Origin: CAIXLI01 sp964587125 | GTDB taxonomy: Bacteria; Pseudomonadota; Alphaproteobacteria; UBA9219 | NCBI GenBank assembly: GCA_964587125.1 | Contig: CAZPKC010000002.1 | Location: 62,001-126,000 of the forward strand | Reading direction: 5' to 3' | DNA: 64,000 nucleotides | Shown here: positions 53,000-61,325 of the stretch, piece by piece | Layout of the letters: every line of letters begins with the position of its first letter | How positions within the stretch are numbered: position 1 is the first letter of the stretch | Notes under the pieces: generated by a model | What the model was told of the DNA's origin: nothing | Seen by the model: only the letters and a program-made list of their open reading frames with translations | Databases searched by the model: none | Translations under genes and position numbers: made by a program

Positions 53000-55594
53000 C
53001 TACGGCAACGTATCTTTTTTCCTGAAAGCATACAATACAGGAAGAATAAAAAACGTGCACAGCAAGGAGTATAACAGGGAAATAGTTAATAATTCACCCA
53101 TGCCGCGCGTGCCCGTGTGTGAAGAAAAGCACAAAGAAGCGAAAGCGACTAACACCGTGGCAGCGCTGAATAAAACGGCTCTGGCCATGGAAGATTGCAA
53201 AAAATCGCGGTTTCCGGAACGCCCATAAAAAACGAAGTAAACCGCATAAGATACGCCCAGACTGAACAATAACGGCAAGGCAATGATGTTGGCGAAGTTC
53301 AAAGGCAAGCCGATAAGGGTTGCCGTCGCAAGGGTCAAGATTCCGGCGACGACCAAAGGCAACATCATCAAAACAACATCCGTGCAACGCCGCAAAACGA
53401 GGAAAGACAGGAAAGCGATTGACGCAAATCCGTAAATTCCGGCATGAACAAAAGCGGAAACGATCGTACGGCCTGATTCCCTGATCGAAACCGGCGTGCC
53501 GGAGGCTTGCGGAGCGATTTTCTGCACGGCGTCGATAAAACGGTTTAACATTTCGGGGTTTCGTGGATTGTTATCCGCGCCGCGTTTGGGAAAAACCTCG
53601 ATAAGCTTTTGCCCGTCGCCCGCTACCCAATCGCGTTTCAATTCCGGCGGAATATCGTCCGAAGTCACGGATTTTGCGCGGAGAAACCCTTGAATTTCTA
53701 CCAATTTTGCTTGCATCGGCAAAAGAAGGTTGTCTTGCGCGCGCTTTAAAAGTTCCGGCGATGCCTGCGCGGCGATTTTATCCAGAACATCGGCCAGAAT
53801 TTGCGCCGCAGGCATCTTGCCTTCGATTTGCCGCGCCAACGCCGCCGTTTTGCGAAGCGCCTCTAAATTATTTTCGTAGCTCGCGGCGGGTTTTTGGGCG
53901 AGTGCAAACGTCGGCGCGAGAAGCGAGGCTGTATCGGCGATCATCGCCAGCTTTTTGTCCTGATCTTCGGGGACGAAGCTCGCCAGCGTCATGACATGAT
54001 CGACTTCGGGCAGTTTTTCGAGCGAAGATGCCAGAGCTTGGGTTTCTTCCGGCTGCGCCAGAATTTGCGCGGCATACGCGTCCGAATCGGGATCTTGCAT
54101 CGCTTCGAACATCGTCGAAACGGATTCGCTTTTTGGATTCTTTAAATCCAAAGGATCAAAATCGAACCGGATTTGCGAAGCAACGGCAAGTCCCGCCAGA
54201 ACAAGCGCAAGAATAAACGGCGCAATCGCCTTATGGTGCAACACGAGGAAATCGTTCAGCGGCGCGAGCGCTTTAAACCCGATATTTTCTGCTTCCGCCG
54301 GAGGATTCATCAAGGTCATGAGCGCTGGCAACAGCGTGATGTTCAGAATAAACGCGATCATCATACCGACGCCCGCGATCAATCCAAGCTCCGACACGCC
54401 GCGGTAATCCGTCGGGATGAAAGCCAGAAATCCCAAAGCCGTCGATCCCGCCGCCATTGCCAAGGGCGAAGCGATAATCTTGGCGGTATTGCGTAACGCT
54501 TCGGCATGATCGGGTTCCCGATTTCGTTGATCTCGGTAACGCCCGCCGAACTGGATGCCGAAATCGACCGCAATGCCGATGAACATGACCGCGAAAGCGA
54601 CCGAAATCAGATTCAACGATCCGACTGCGGCCGTCGCGAAAGCGGTCGAAGCGATCAATCCTGCAACCAAGGTCAGCGCGATAGGCAGAACGATGCGCCA
54701 CGACCGCATCGCGAGGAACAAAAGGCCGAAAACAAGAACGCCGCATAAGGCGGTTGCGACGCCTGCGCCTTCCGCGACGCTGGCAAATTCCTCGTCGTTC
54801 AAGGGAACGGAGCCGGTCAAACGCACGCGCACGCCGGTTGAAGGCGTCAGATTTAAATCCGCAGCGATTTGCCTTACGACCTTCGTCGCCGCTTCGCCGG
54901 GCTGCAGCGACGAGTAATCCAGAACGGGTTTGGTAACGATGTATTTGCGTAATTCCCGCGCCGCAAAGGGATCGTTCGCTTCCGGCGCCATTTGGAGCCA
55001 ATCAAGAGAATGGTCTTGCCCTTGCAACGTCGCTTGAAGCGTTTTCGCAATTTCGGCCAAGGGCCGTTCGACCTGCTTCGGCGGGACGGCGCCCGCTTGC
55101 ACGCCTTGCATCGTCAGATCAATCGTATCGAAAAATCCGCGAAGCGAAGGATCGCTGATGATCGTGCCCAACATCGGTTGCGCCTGCGCGATTTGATCGA
55201 GCGCTTCGGCCAGCTCTTTTTTGGAAAGGAAGAGAAGCCCGTTCGCGCGGAAAAAAGGCAAAGCATCGGGACGCGAGACAAAGGAGAACATATCCGTTCT
55301 TGCCGCGAGCCCGTTTGCCAAACCTTGCGCCGCGCTTTCGGCTTTCGCGGCATCGTCGCTGTCGATAACGATGACGAGAGTATCGACCTTTTGCGGGAAA
55401 GCGGCTTCCAAGGCTTTTTCGCGCTTGCGCCAATCCAGAGTCTCGGAAAGAAGCTGGTTAATGTCCGTGTTGATCGAAGTGTTTTGGGCGGCATAAACGC
55501 CTAACCCGACGCTAAGCAATAAGGCCAGCACGGCAAGAAAAGCCGCAAATTTGCGGCCGAAATCGACGACGGAAATGAGGAAAGAGGCAAACAT
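53000..55594 (-). CDS. hpnN: HpnN-type hopanoid-transport RND/MMPL protein
   Basis: The 864-residue inner-membrane protein has two halves, each with one helix, a large periplasmic domain and a five-helix bundle, as in MMPL/HpnN proteins. Landmarks are the N-terminal NTSINTDINQLLSETLDWRKRE in two parts, LISVAFAVMFIGIAVDFGIQFGGRYRD in two parts and LNFANIIALPLLFSLGVSYAVYFV in two parts. HpnN carries hopanoids to the outer membrane in Rhodopseudomonas. Pairing with mlaA supports a lipid role. No squalene-hopene cyclase or other hpn gene is in the window, so the cargo is inferred. Confidence 0.9.
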   Translation of the reverse strand: MFASFLISVVDFGRKFAAFLAVLALLLSVGLGVYAAQNTSINTDINQLLSETLDWRKREKALEAAFPQKVDTLVIVIDSDDAAKAESAAQGLANGLAARTDMFSFVSRPDALPFFRANGLLFLSKKELAEALDQIAQAQPMLGTIISDPSLRGFFDTIDLTMQGVQAGAVPPKQVERPLAEIAKTLQATLQGQDHSLDWLQMAPEANDPFAARELRKYIVTKPVLDYSSLQPGEAATKVVRQIAADLNLTPSTGVRVRLTGSVPLNDEEFASVAEGAGVATALCGVLVFGLLFLAMRSWRIVLPIALTLVAGLIASTAFATAAVGSLNLISVAFAVMFIGIAVDFGIQFGGRYRDQRNREPDHAEALRNTAKIIASPLAMAAGSTALGFLAFIPTDYRGVSELGLIAGVGMMIAFILNITLLPALMTLMNPPAEAENIGFKALAPLNDFLVLHHKAIAPFILALVLAGLAVASQIRFDFDPLDLKNPKSESVSTMFEAMQDPDSDAYAAQILAQPEETQALASSLEKLPEVDHVMTLASFVPEDQDKKLAMIADTASLLAPTFALAQKPAASYENNLEALRKTAALARQIEGKMPAAQILADVLDKIAAQASPELLKRAQDNLLLPMQAKLVEIQGFLRAKSVTSDDIPPELKRDWVAGDGQKLIEVFPKRGADNNPRNPEMLNRFIDAVQKIAPQASGTPVSIRESGRTIVSAFVHAGIYGFASIAFLSFLVLRRCTDVVLMMLPLVVAGILTLATATLIGLPLNFANIIALPLLFSLGVSYAVYFVFYGRSGNRDFLQSSMARAVLFSAATVLVAFASLCFSSHTGTRGMGELLTISLLYSLLCTFFILPVLYAFRKKDTLP

Positions 55595-55657
55595 AAGTTT
55601 CTAAACAACACTATAAAGATTGCCGAAACAAGCTTTTTTGATTATCCCTGTTTTTGT

Positions 55658-55732
<75 letters not shown>

Positions 55733-55734
<2 letters not shown>

Positions 55735-55788
55735 TCCGCCTTCGCTTCGCTACGGCGTGATTATGTCGTAGCGAAGCGAAGGCGGATG
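55733..55788. repeat. Perfect 22-bp inverted repeat at the tRNA-Pro 3' end
   Basis: The arm at 55733-55754 (starting CATCCGCCTTCGC) and its exact complement at 55767-55788 are separated by a 12-nt spacer. A third, imperfect copy of the same core (CACGCCGTAACGAAGTGGAGGC) follows at about 55790-55811. It can form a very stable hairpin and could end tRNA transcription, but it lacks a T run, and the extra copy suggests a REP-like palindromic element. Confidence 0.75.
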
Positions 55789-55818
55789 CCACGCCGTAAC
55801 GAAGTGGAGGCGGGCTTA

Positions 55819-56058
55819 ATGAAGTATGTATATATGCTTCAAAGCATTCCTTACCCCGAACGATATTATGTTGGGAGCACATCAGACTTAAAGGTACGGT
55901 TTGCCGAACATAATAAAGGCCATTCGCTACACACTAAAAAATTCCTGCCTTGGAAACTGGAGGGTTACATCGCCTTTTCAGACCCCGACAAAGCAGATAA
56001 ATTTGAAGCATATCTGAAAACGGCTTCTGGCCGAACCTTTGCAAAACGGCATTTTTAG
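55819..56058 (+). CDS. GIY-YIG domain protein
   Basis: The 79-residue single-domain GIY-YIG protein has YVYML for the GIY strand and YYVGSTSDLKVRFAEHN with Tyr-Val-Gly for YIG, the catalytic-type Arg27, and FEAYLKTASGRTFAKRHF carrying the conserved Glu (about residue 63). It belongs to the small UPF0213-like group, with possible nuclease activity not proven. ATG 55819 is the natural start; longer readings enter the palindrome and the tRNA. It lies directly behind tRNA-Pro and the inverted repeat. Confidence 0.88.
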   Translation: MKYVYMLQSIPYPERYYVGSTSDLKVRFAEHNKGHSLHTKKFLPWKLEGYIAFSDPDKADKFEAYLKTASGRTFAKRHF

Positions 56059-56076
56059 GATATAGGTCATCCTCAA

Positions 56077-56442
56077 ATGGACGTTGTTCAAATCATCTCT
56101 GCTGCGGGAATTGGCGGCGTAGTTGGCAGTTTGCTGACAACCATTGTGCAGGCATACTACGCCCGTAGATCACATTTAGATGATCGATCCTTTCAGGAAA
56201 AGAAAGAAGCGTATATTGGTTACCTAGATGCTACTTACAAATCAGACATCCAGAGAAATGAAGAAGCGGCATTATATTGCGGTCATTGGAAAAACAGATG
56301 TGAGGTGGTTGCATCAAAAGAAGTTATCGAAGCTCTTGAAAAAATCATAAAAACAAATCCTATTGATGGAAAGGTTCATCCCGATCGTCCACAAGCGATG
56401 CATGAATTAAAGGAAGCTATGAAAAAAGATTTAGGCATTTAA
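56077..56442 (+). CDS. Hypothetical membrane-anchored protein
   Basis: The 121-residue protein has a short hydrophobic N-terminal segment (IISAAGIGGVVGSLLTTIVQAYYARR, about residues 5-30, given in two parts here) and a charged helical remainder with EKKEAYIGYLDA and DRPQAMHELKEAMKKDLGI. Composition is more AT-rich than the window average. I do not recognise a characterised family. It follows the GIY-YIG gene after 18 bp. Confidence 0.6.
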   Translation: MDVVQIISAAGIGGVVGSLLTTIVQAYYARRSHLDDRSFQEKKEAYIGYLDATYKSDIQRNEEAALYCGHWKNRCEVVASKEVIEALEKIIKTNPIDGKVHPDRPQAMHELKEAMKKDLGI

Positions 56443-56464
56443 CTCTGACAAAAAATGAGCACAT

Positions 56465-56989
56465 ATGCCAAACTGCATCGGATTTTCCCCTGTTTCTCGA
56501 AGCAATGCGCGGGTGCTGATTCTGGGAACGTTGCCGGGCGCGGAATCTTTAAAGCAGCAACAGTATTACGCCCACAGGCAAAACAAATTCTGGAAAATTA
56601 TGGGGGAATTGGTCGGCGCTTCCCCCGATCTGCCTTATAAAAAAAGACTTAAGCAGCTTACAAAAAATAAAATCGCTTTATGGGATGTGTGCGAGACAGC
56701 GCAGCGCAAAGGAAGCCTCGATGCCGATATCAGGTGCGCGACGCCAAATGACTTCGATTCATTTTTTAAAAAACATAAAAACATCGAATTCATTTGCTTC
56801 AACGGGCAACCTGCGCAAAAATTGTTTCGTCGGCACGTAAAGAAGAATACAATTGCCTCGCGCGTTCTGCCATCGACCAGTCCTGCCCATGCGAAAATGA
56901 GATACGAGCAAAAACTGGTTCGTTGGCGGGAAGCGTTAAGAAAAAGCATTCTCTTGAAAAGCGGCAAAACATGTGCTTCCAAAGTTTAA
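56465..56989 (+). CDS. Hypoxanthine (deoxyinosine)-DNA glycosylase, UDG superfamily
   Basis: The 174-residue protein has the layout of the HDG branch of the uracil-DNA-glycosylase superfamily: IGFSPVSRSNARVLILGTLPG (the GxxPG-type motif 1, about residues 15-25), QYYAHRQNKFWKIM, ALWDVCETAQRKGS, ICFNGQPAQKLF and LPSTSPAHA as the C-terminal catalytic-loop motif. It should remove deaminated purines such as hypoxanthine from DNA. The sirtuin gene starts inside its 3' end (17-bp overlap). Confidence 0.85.
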   Translation: MPNCIGFSPVSRSNARVLILGTLPGAESLKQQQYYAHRQNKFWKIMGELVGASPDLPYKKRLKQLTKNKIALWDVCETAQRKGSLDADIRCATPNDFDSFFKKHKNIEFICFNGQPAQKLFRRHVKKNTIASRVLPSTSPAHAKMRYEQKLVRWREALRKSILLKSGKTCASKV

Positions 56990-57692
56990 AAAAATCGTCG
57001 TTCTGACCGGCGCGGGAATATCGGCGGAATCAGGCGTGCCTGTTTTTCGCGGGCCCGACGGGCTTTGGCACGGCAGGCGCGTGCAAGACGTCGCGACGCA
57101 CGAAGCTTTATGCCGCGATCCGTGGGGCGTGAACGCTTTTTTCAACGGGCTGCGCCGTTTTGTGAAAAGCGTCGAACCCAATCCGGCGCACCGCGCGCTC
57201 AAAAAACTGGAAGACGTTTATCAAAAGGACCTTCTCGTCGTCACGCAAAACGTCGATCCCCTGCACAAGCGCGCGGGCAGCAAAAATCTTCTGCCGATGC
57301 ACGGCGAATTACAAAGCATTCTTTGCGATGCATGCGGGCAGAGGGTTCCGTTTTTGGAGGATGCGCTGGAAGAAACGCGATGTCTTTCGTGCAATCAATC
57401 CGGCGTTTTGCGTCCCGATATCGTTCTGTTTAACGAAATGCCCTATTTCATGGACGAAATTTACGCCGCGCTTGTTTCTTGCGATCTTTTTATCGCCGTA
57501 GGAACGTCGGGCTTCGTTTATCCTGCCGCGGGCTTCGTCGATATTGCCGCGCATGCAGGAGCGTACGCCATCGAGGTCAATCTTGCCGAAACGCAGCGGT
57601 CTCCGGCTTTTCACGAAAAACGCACGGGGATGGCGGGAAAAGTTCTTCCCCTTCTCGTCGATGAACTGATCGAAACCCGAGCTCAGGGCTAA
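56973..57692 (+). CDS. cobB: NAD-dependent protein deacylase (sirtuin, CobB-like)
   Basis: The 239-residue sirtuin shows GAGISAESGVPVFRG (residues 13-27), TQNVDPLHKRAGS, the catalytic His110 in MHGEL, zinc Cys118/121/137/140, and FIAVGTSGFVYPAAGFV. It removes acyl groups from Lys using NAD. By alignment to E. coli CobB, the Tyr92/Arg95 pair of class III desuccinylases is replaced by Phe57 and Leu60 (AFFNGL). The start is GTG 56973. It converges with cfa, with the two stop codons overlapping. Confidence 0.93.
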   Translation: MLPKFKKIVVLTGAGISAESGVPVFRGPDGLWHGRRVQDVATHEALCRDPWGVNAFFNGLRRFVKSVEPNPAHRALKKLEDVYQKDLLVVTQNVDPLHKRAGSKNLLPMHGELQSILCDACGQRVPFLEDALEETRCLSCNQSGVLRPDIVLFNEMPYFMDEIYAALVSCDLFIAVGTSGFVYPAAGFVDIAAHAGAYAIEVNLAETQRSPAFHEKRTGMAGKVLPLLVDELIETRAQG

Positions 57693-58981
57693 CCTTTGCC
57701 GATATTTCTTCCCCTTAAAGACGCGCTGGCAGAGGCTATTGCCCCGACGTAACGCTCGATAGCGGGGGATTCGATCTTCTGCGCCCGTTCCCAATCGAGC
57801 ATGTAGTCGCGAGTCAAAGGCAACGTCTCAAGCTGCTTGGTCAACTGAAGCTGGAAGACCATGATATTTCCAAGGCGGAATCCCGCTTCGCAGCTCGTGA
57901 AATAAAACTCCCATTTCCGGTACAAAGTTTCGCCGAATAGCGCGACGACCTCGTTGCGCCTTGCCCGAAGCCGTTCGGTCCACCGCTTCAGGGTTTCGGC
58001 ATAATGCAAACGCAGAATCTCCACGTCTGTGACAAAAAGCCCGGAACGATCCACGGAGTCCATGACTTCCGACAATGTCGGTAAATCGGCCCCCGGAAAG
58101 ATATGTTTGCGGATGAAAGAATTGATAGGCTTCGGCTCGCCGTACCTGCCTATGGAATGGATGAGGCATACGCCGTCTTCGGCCAAGAGGCGTTGAACTT
58201 GCGCGAAAAATTCGTCGTAATTTTTCTTGCCGACGTGTTCGAACATGCCGACCGAAACGATGCGGTCGTACAAAGCCGTTTCTTGCCGGTAATCGCGCAA
58301 GTCGAAAGAACAGCGCTTGCCTAGACCCGCGGCCAGAACGCGCTCATTGCTGATTTTATACTGGTGCGTGCTCAGGGTGATGCCTTTGACGCGGCAACCG
58401 GTCTCGGCGGCCAGATAAAGGCCGAGGCCGCCCCATCCCGAACCGATGTCGAGAACTTTCAATCCCGAACGGTTCAACCCGAGCTTTGAAGCGATGTGCC
58501 GTTTTTTGTCTTCTTGCGCCTTTTCGAGGCTGTTGCCCATATCCGTAAAATAGGCGCATGAATACTGGCGATCGCGGTCGAGAAAGAAAGTATAGAGTTC
58601 GTCGGGCATATCGTAATGGAACGCGACGTTGCGCCACGATCGCGGAATCGGATTCCATTGCGCCAGCCGGATAAAGTAGCGGTAGAGATGTTCGCGCCAA
58701 TGGAAAGGCGATTTGTCGCCGGTTTCCATATAATTCGAAAGCAGGAGATGAATGAAACCGTAAAGATCGCCCTCTTCGATCGTCAGCAATCCGTTCATGT
58801 AGGCTTCGCCGATTTTTAAATCGGGGTTCAAGCCGAGCGACCATTCAAGAATCCTGCGATGCAATTTCACGACAATACGCGGCGGTGCTCCATCCCCGAA
58901 TGTGCGCGTCTTGCCGTTGGCCGCGATTAGCGTCAGAGAACCTTTATGAACGACGGACCGAAGAAGACATTGGAACAACAT
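57689..58981 (-). CDS. cfa: Cyclopropane-fatty-acyl-phospholipid synthase
   Basis: The 430-residue SAM-dependent enzyme has an N-terminal lipid-binding domain (GSLTLIAANGKTRTFGDG, LGEAYMNGLLTIEEGDLYGF) and the methyltransferase core with VLDIGSGWGGLGLYLAAETG and GVCLIHSIGRYG. It adds methylene from SAM to cis-unsaturated acyl chains in membrane lipids. I chose ATG 58981 (MLFQCLLRS) because GGAGG stands five bases upstream and the length then matches the family; an ATG at 59134 would add about 51 untypical residues. It is divergent from the nitroreductase gene. Confidence 0.92.
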   Translation of the reverse strand: MLFQCLLRSVVHKGSLTLIAANGKTRTFGDGAPPRIVVKLHRRILEWSLGLNPDLKIGEAYMNGLLTIEEGDLYGFIHLLLSNYMETGDKSPFHWREHLYRYFIRLAQWNPIPRSWRNVAFHYDMPDELYTFFLDRDRQYSCAYFTDMGNSLEKAQEDKKRHIASKLGLNRSGLKVLDIGSGWGGLGLYLAAETGCRVKGITLSTHQYKISNERVLAAGLGKRCSFDLRDYRQETALYDRIVSVGMFEHVGKKNYDEFFAQVQRLLAEDGVCLIHSIGRYGEPKPINSFIRKHIFPGADLPTLSEVMDSVDRSGLFVTDVEILRLHYAETLKRWTERLRARRNEVVALFGETLYRKWEFYFTSCEAGFRLGNIMVFQLQLTKQLETLPLTRDYMLDWERAQKIESPAIERYVGAIASASASLRGRNIGKG

Positions 58982-59176
58982 GGCTGCCTCCGACACCGGA
59001 AAACTTAGCAAAAAACGCAAAGGAAGGGGAGTCCAAATTTTGGGCGCGGCGTCGGCCAAAAAATCTTTTGGAATCAGAATATTCCACAGCGGCAAATAAA
59101 ATGCCGGAGGAAGTGGTAAGGCGTTCGCGGACATGATAGGCTCGGGAAATAAAACTCTTCGATAAGGGAAAAACAA

Positions 59177-59782
59177 ATGCCTTCCTTGAAACCCCCGCCT
59201 AAATCCGAAATTCCCGTGAGCGCGCTGGACGCGATTTACCGCCGCCGCGCCGTGCGCGATTATGCGCCCGGGAAAATCGGCAAAGCCGTTATCGAGGAAC
59301 TGCTCGATGCCGCCGTTCATGCGCCAACCGCGATGCATCTGGAGCCGTGGTCTTTCGTTATCGTTCAAGACAAGGCTTTGCTGAACCATTTGTCGAACGG
59401 CGTCAAAAATTTGATACGCCGCGAGCTTGAAGGTTCACATACGCATAGAGCCCAACATGAGCTTGAGCTTGTCAACAACGCCGATTTCAACGTTTTTTAT
59501 AACGCCGAAACGCTCGTCGTCATCTGCGGCAAAGGCGATACCCCGTATATCGCCGGGGATTGCTGGCTGGCCGCGGAAAATCTGATGCTTGCCGCGTGCG
59601 CGAAGGGCCTCGGCACATGTCCCATCGGTTTTGCGATCCCTGCGCTCAATACGCCGGAGTGGAAAGCCGAATTGAAAATCCCTCCGGAAGCGACCGCCGT
59701 CGCGGCGATCATCGTCGGCGCGCCCGCTGGCGAAACGCCGCCCTCGCCCCGCAAACTGCCGGAGATTCTTGCATGGAAATAA
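59177..59782 (+). CDS. Nitroreductase-family FMN protein
   Basis: The 201-residue protein has the family layout: IYRRRAVRDYAPGKIG at the FMN-phosphate site, AAVHAPTAMHLEPWSFVIVQD, DCWLAAENLMLAACAKGLGTCPIG in two parts and VGAPAGETP at the end. Nitroreductases reduce nitro, quinone or related groups with NAD(P)H; the natural substrate is unknown. It overlaps the MFS transporter gene by 10 bp, which suggests one transcript and possibly detoxification plus efflux. Confidence 0.9.
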   Translation: MPSLKPPPKSEIPVSALDAIYRRRAVRDYAPGKIGKAVIEELLDAAVHAPTAMHLEPWSFVIVQDKALLNHLSNGVKNLIRRELEGSHTHRAQHELELVNNADFNVFYNAETLVVICGKGDTPYIAGDCWLAAENLMLAACAKGLGTCPIGFAIPALNTPEWKAELKIPPEATAVAAIIVGAPAGETPPSPRKLPEILAWK

Positions 59783-60981
59783 CGCCAGCCCCTGCGTCAA
59801 AAATGCGCTTGCCTCGGGCCGTTTGGGCTCTCGGCTTCGTCAGTCTTTTGATGGACGTTTCCTCGGAACTTATCCATAGCCTCTTGCCCGTTTTCGTCGT
59901 GACGACGCTCGGAGCTTCGACGCTGTCGCTGGGTTTCCTCGAAGGATTTGCCGAAGGAACGGCCGCGATATCCAAAATGTTTTCAGGCGTTTTGAGCGAC
60001 TGGCTCGGTAAACGCAAGGCGCTCGCCGTTATCGGATACGGATTGTCCGCGATCACAAAACCGTTGTTTCCCTTGGCGCAACATCTCGAACTTATTTTTA
60101 CGGCGCGCATCGTAGACCGGCTCGGCAAGGGCATTCGAGGATCGCCGCGCGACGCCTTGCTTGGCGAGATAACGCCGTTCGAACTGCGGGGCGCGGCCTA
60201 TGGACTTCGGGAATCGCTCGATACCGTCGGCGCTTTCGTAGGCCCCGGCTTGGCGATCGTTCTGATGTTCGTTTTCGCGGGCGATATCCGCTCGGTGTAT
60301 TGGTTTGCCGTTTTGCCCGCTTTCCTTTGCGTCGCCCTTCTCATTTTCGGCGTGCAGGAACCCGAACGCAAAAACGACGGGAAAATCGCAAAATTCGCCA
60401 TCAATAAAAACGAACTGGCGAAACTCGGCGGTGCTTATTGGGGCGTCGTCTTTGTCGGCGGCGTTTTAACTCTGGCCCGTTTCAGCGAGGCGTTTCTTAT
60501 TCTGCGCGCTCAAAACGCCGGACTGCATCCTGCGTGGGTTCCGCTGGTTATGGTGGTGATGAGCGTCGTTTATGCGCTTGCCGCTTATCCCGCCGGAGTT
60601 TTATCGGATCGCATGGAGAGGCGTTTTATTTTGATGATCGGCACGGGAGCCCTCGTTCTCGCCGACGTTATTCTGGCATACGCGGCAAACATTTGGGGCG
60701 TCATGATCGGCATCGGTTTCTGGGGGCTGCATCTGGGGCTTTCTCAGGGGCTTCTGACGACGCTTGTCGCCGACACGACGCCCGAAGAAATACGCGGCAC
60801 CGCGTTCGGCTTGTTTAATTTCATCAGCGGATTCGTCCTGTTGGCGGCAAGCGCGCTGGCGGGATATTTATGGGAAGTCGGCGGTCCCAAAGCGACGTTC
60901 CTCGCGGGTGCCGTCTTCACGTCGCTGGCTTTTGCCGGAATGTTGGTCGTTTACGCCAAAAGGCAAAAAACAGTGCGTTAG
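59773..60981 (+). CDS. MFS transporter
   Basis: The 402-residue protein has 11-12 transmembrane helices. The MFS loop 2-3 motif appears as GVLSDWLGKRKAL, and RIVDRLGKGIRGSPRDALL marks the cytoplasmic loop after helix 4; the repeat in the second half is GVLSDRMERRFIL. The start is ATG 59773, inside the 3' end of the nitroreductase gene. Transported substrate is unknown; drug or metabolite efflux is a guess from the family. Confidence 0.88.
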   Translation: MEITPAPASKMRLPRAVWALGFVSLLMDVSSELIHSLLPVFVVTTLGASTLSLGFLEGFAEGTAAISKMFSGVLSDWLGKRKALAVIGYGLSAITKPLFPLAQHLELIFTARIVDRLGKGIRGSPRDALLGEITPFELRGAAYGLRESLDTVGAFVGPGLAIVLMFVFAGDIRSVYWFAVLPAFLCVALLIFGVQEPERKNDGKIAKFAINKNELAKLGGAYWGVVFVGGVLTLARFSEAFLILRAQNAGLHPAWVPLVMVVMSVVYALAAYPAGVLSDRMERRFILMIGTGALVLADVILAYAANIWGVMIGIGFWGLHLGLSQGLLTTLVADTTPEEIRGTAFGLFNFISGFVLLAASALAGYLWEVGGPKATFLAGAVFTSLAFAGMLVVYAKRQKTVR

Positions 60982-60990
60982 GCTCAAACC

Positions 60991-61269
60991 TCAAGAATGT
61001 GCGAAGGGCTTATCGGTAAAGAGCCAATCTTTGAGTTCTTTCGCGAATCTGGAATCTTTCCGCCGGATCCATTCCACAAGCATCGACGCATGTTCTTTTT
61101 CCTCGTCGCGATTGTGCGCCAAGAGAGCTTTGAGCTCCTTGTCCTTGCAGAGCGCGACCCGTTGGTTATACGAGTCGGTGGCCTCAATTTCCTCTTTCAA
61201 AGATTCGAGAGCGCGATGCATGTCGCAAGTTTCATCGGGCAAATCGGCGGAGGGTTCTTGGTACGGCAT
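60991..61269 (-). CDS. Encapsulated-ferritin-like (EncFtn) protein, stand-alone
   Basis: The 92-residue protein matches the helical core of encapsulin-associated ferritins: DMHRALESLKEEIEATDSYNQRV in two parts and AHNRDEEKEHASMLVEWIRR in two parts. Ferroxidase ligands equivalent to Rhodospirillum Glu32, Glu62 and His65 are Glu27, Glu57 and His60. The gate Trp38 is Ser33 here. The usual C-terminal encapsulin-targeting tail is absent (ends KPFAHS), and no encapsulin shell gene is nearby. I chose ATG 61269 with GGAG six bases upstream. Iron oxidation or storage is inferred. Confidence 0.85.
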   Translation of the reverse strand: MPYQEPSADLPDETCDMHRALESLKEEIEATDSYNQRVALCKDKELKALLAHNRDEEKEHASMLVEWIRRKDSRFAKELKDWLFTDKPFAHS

Positions 61270-61325
61270 TTGATGCTCCATGAGTGCGCGGGAAAACGGC
61301 GAAACAATACCACGATGTGAGATGG

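Noticed and set aside
58982..59134. Longer N-terminus for cyclopropane-fatty-acid synthase from ATG 59134
   Set aside because: The added segment is not seen in the family as I know it, whereas ATG 58981 has a strong GGAGG at ideal spacing.
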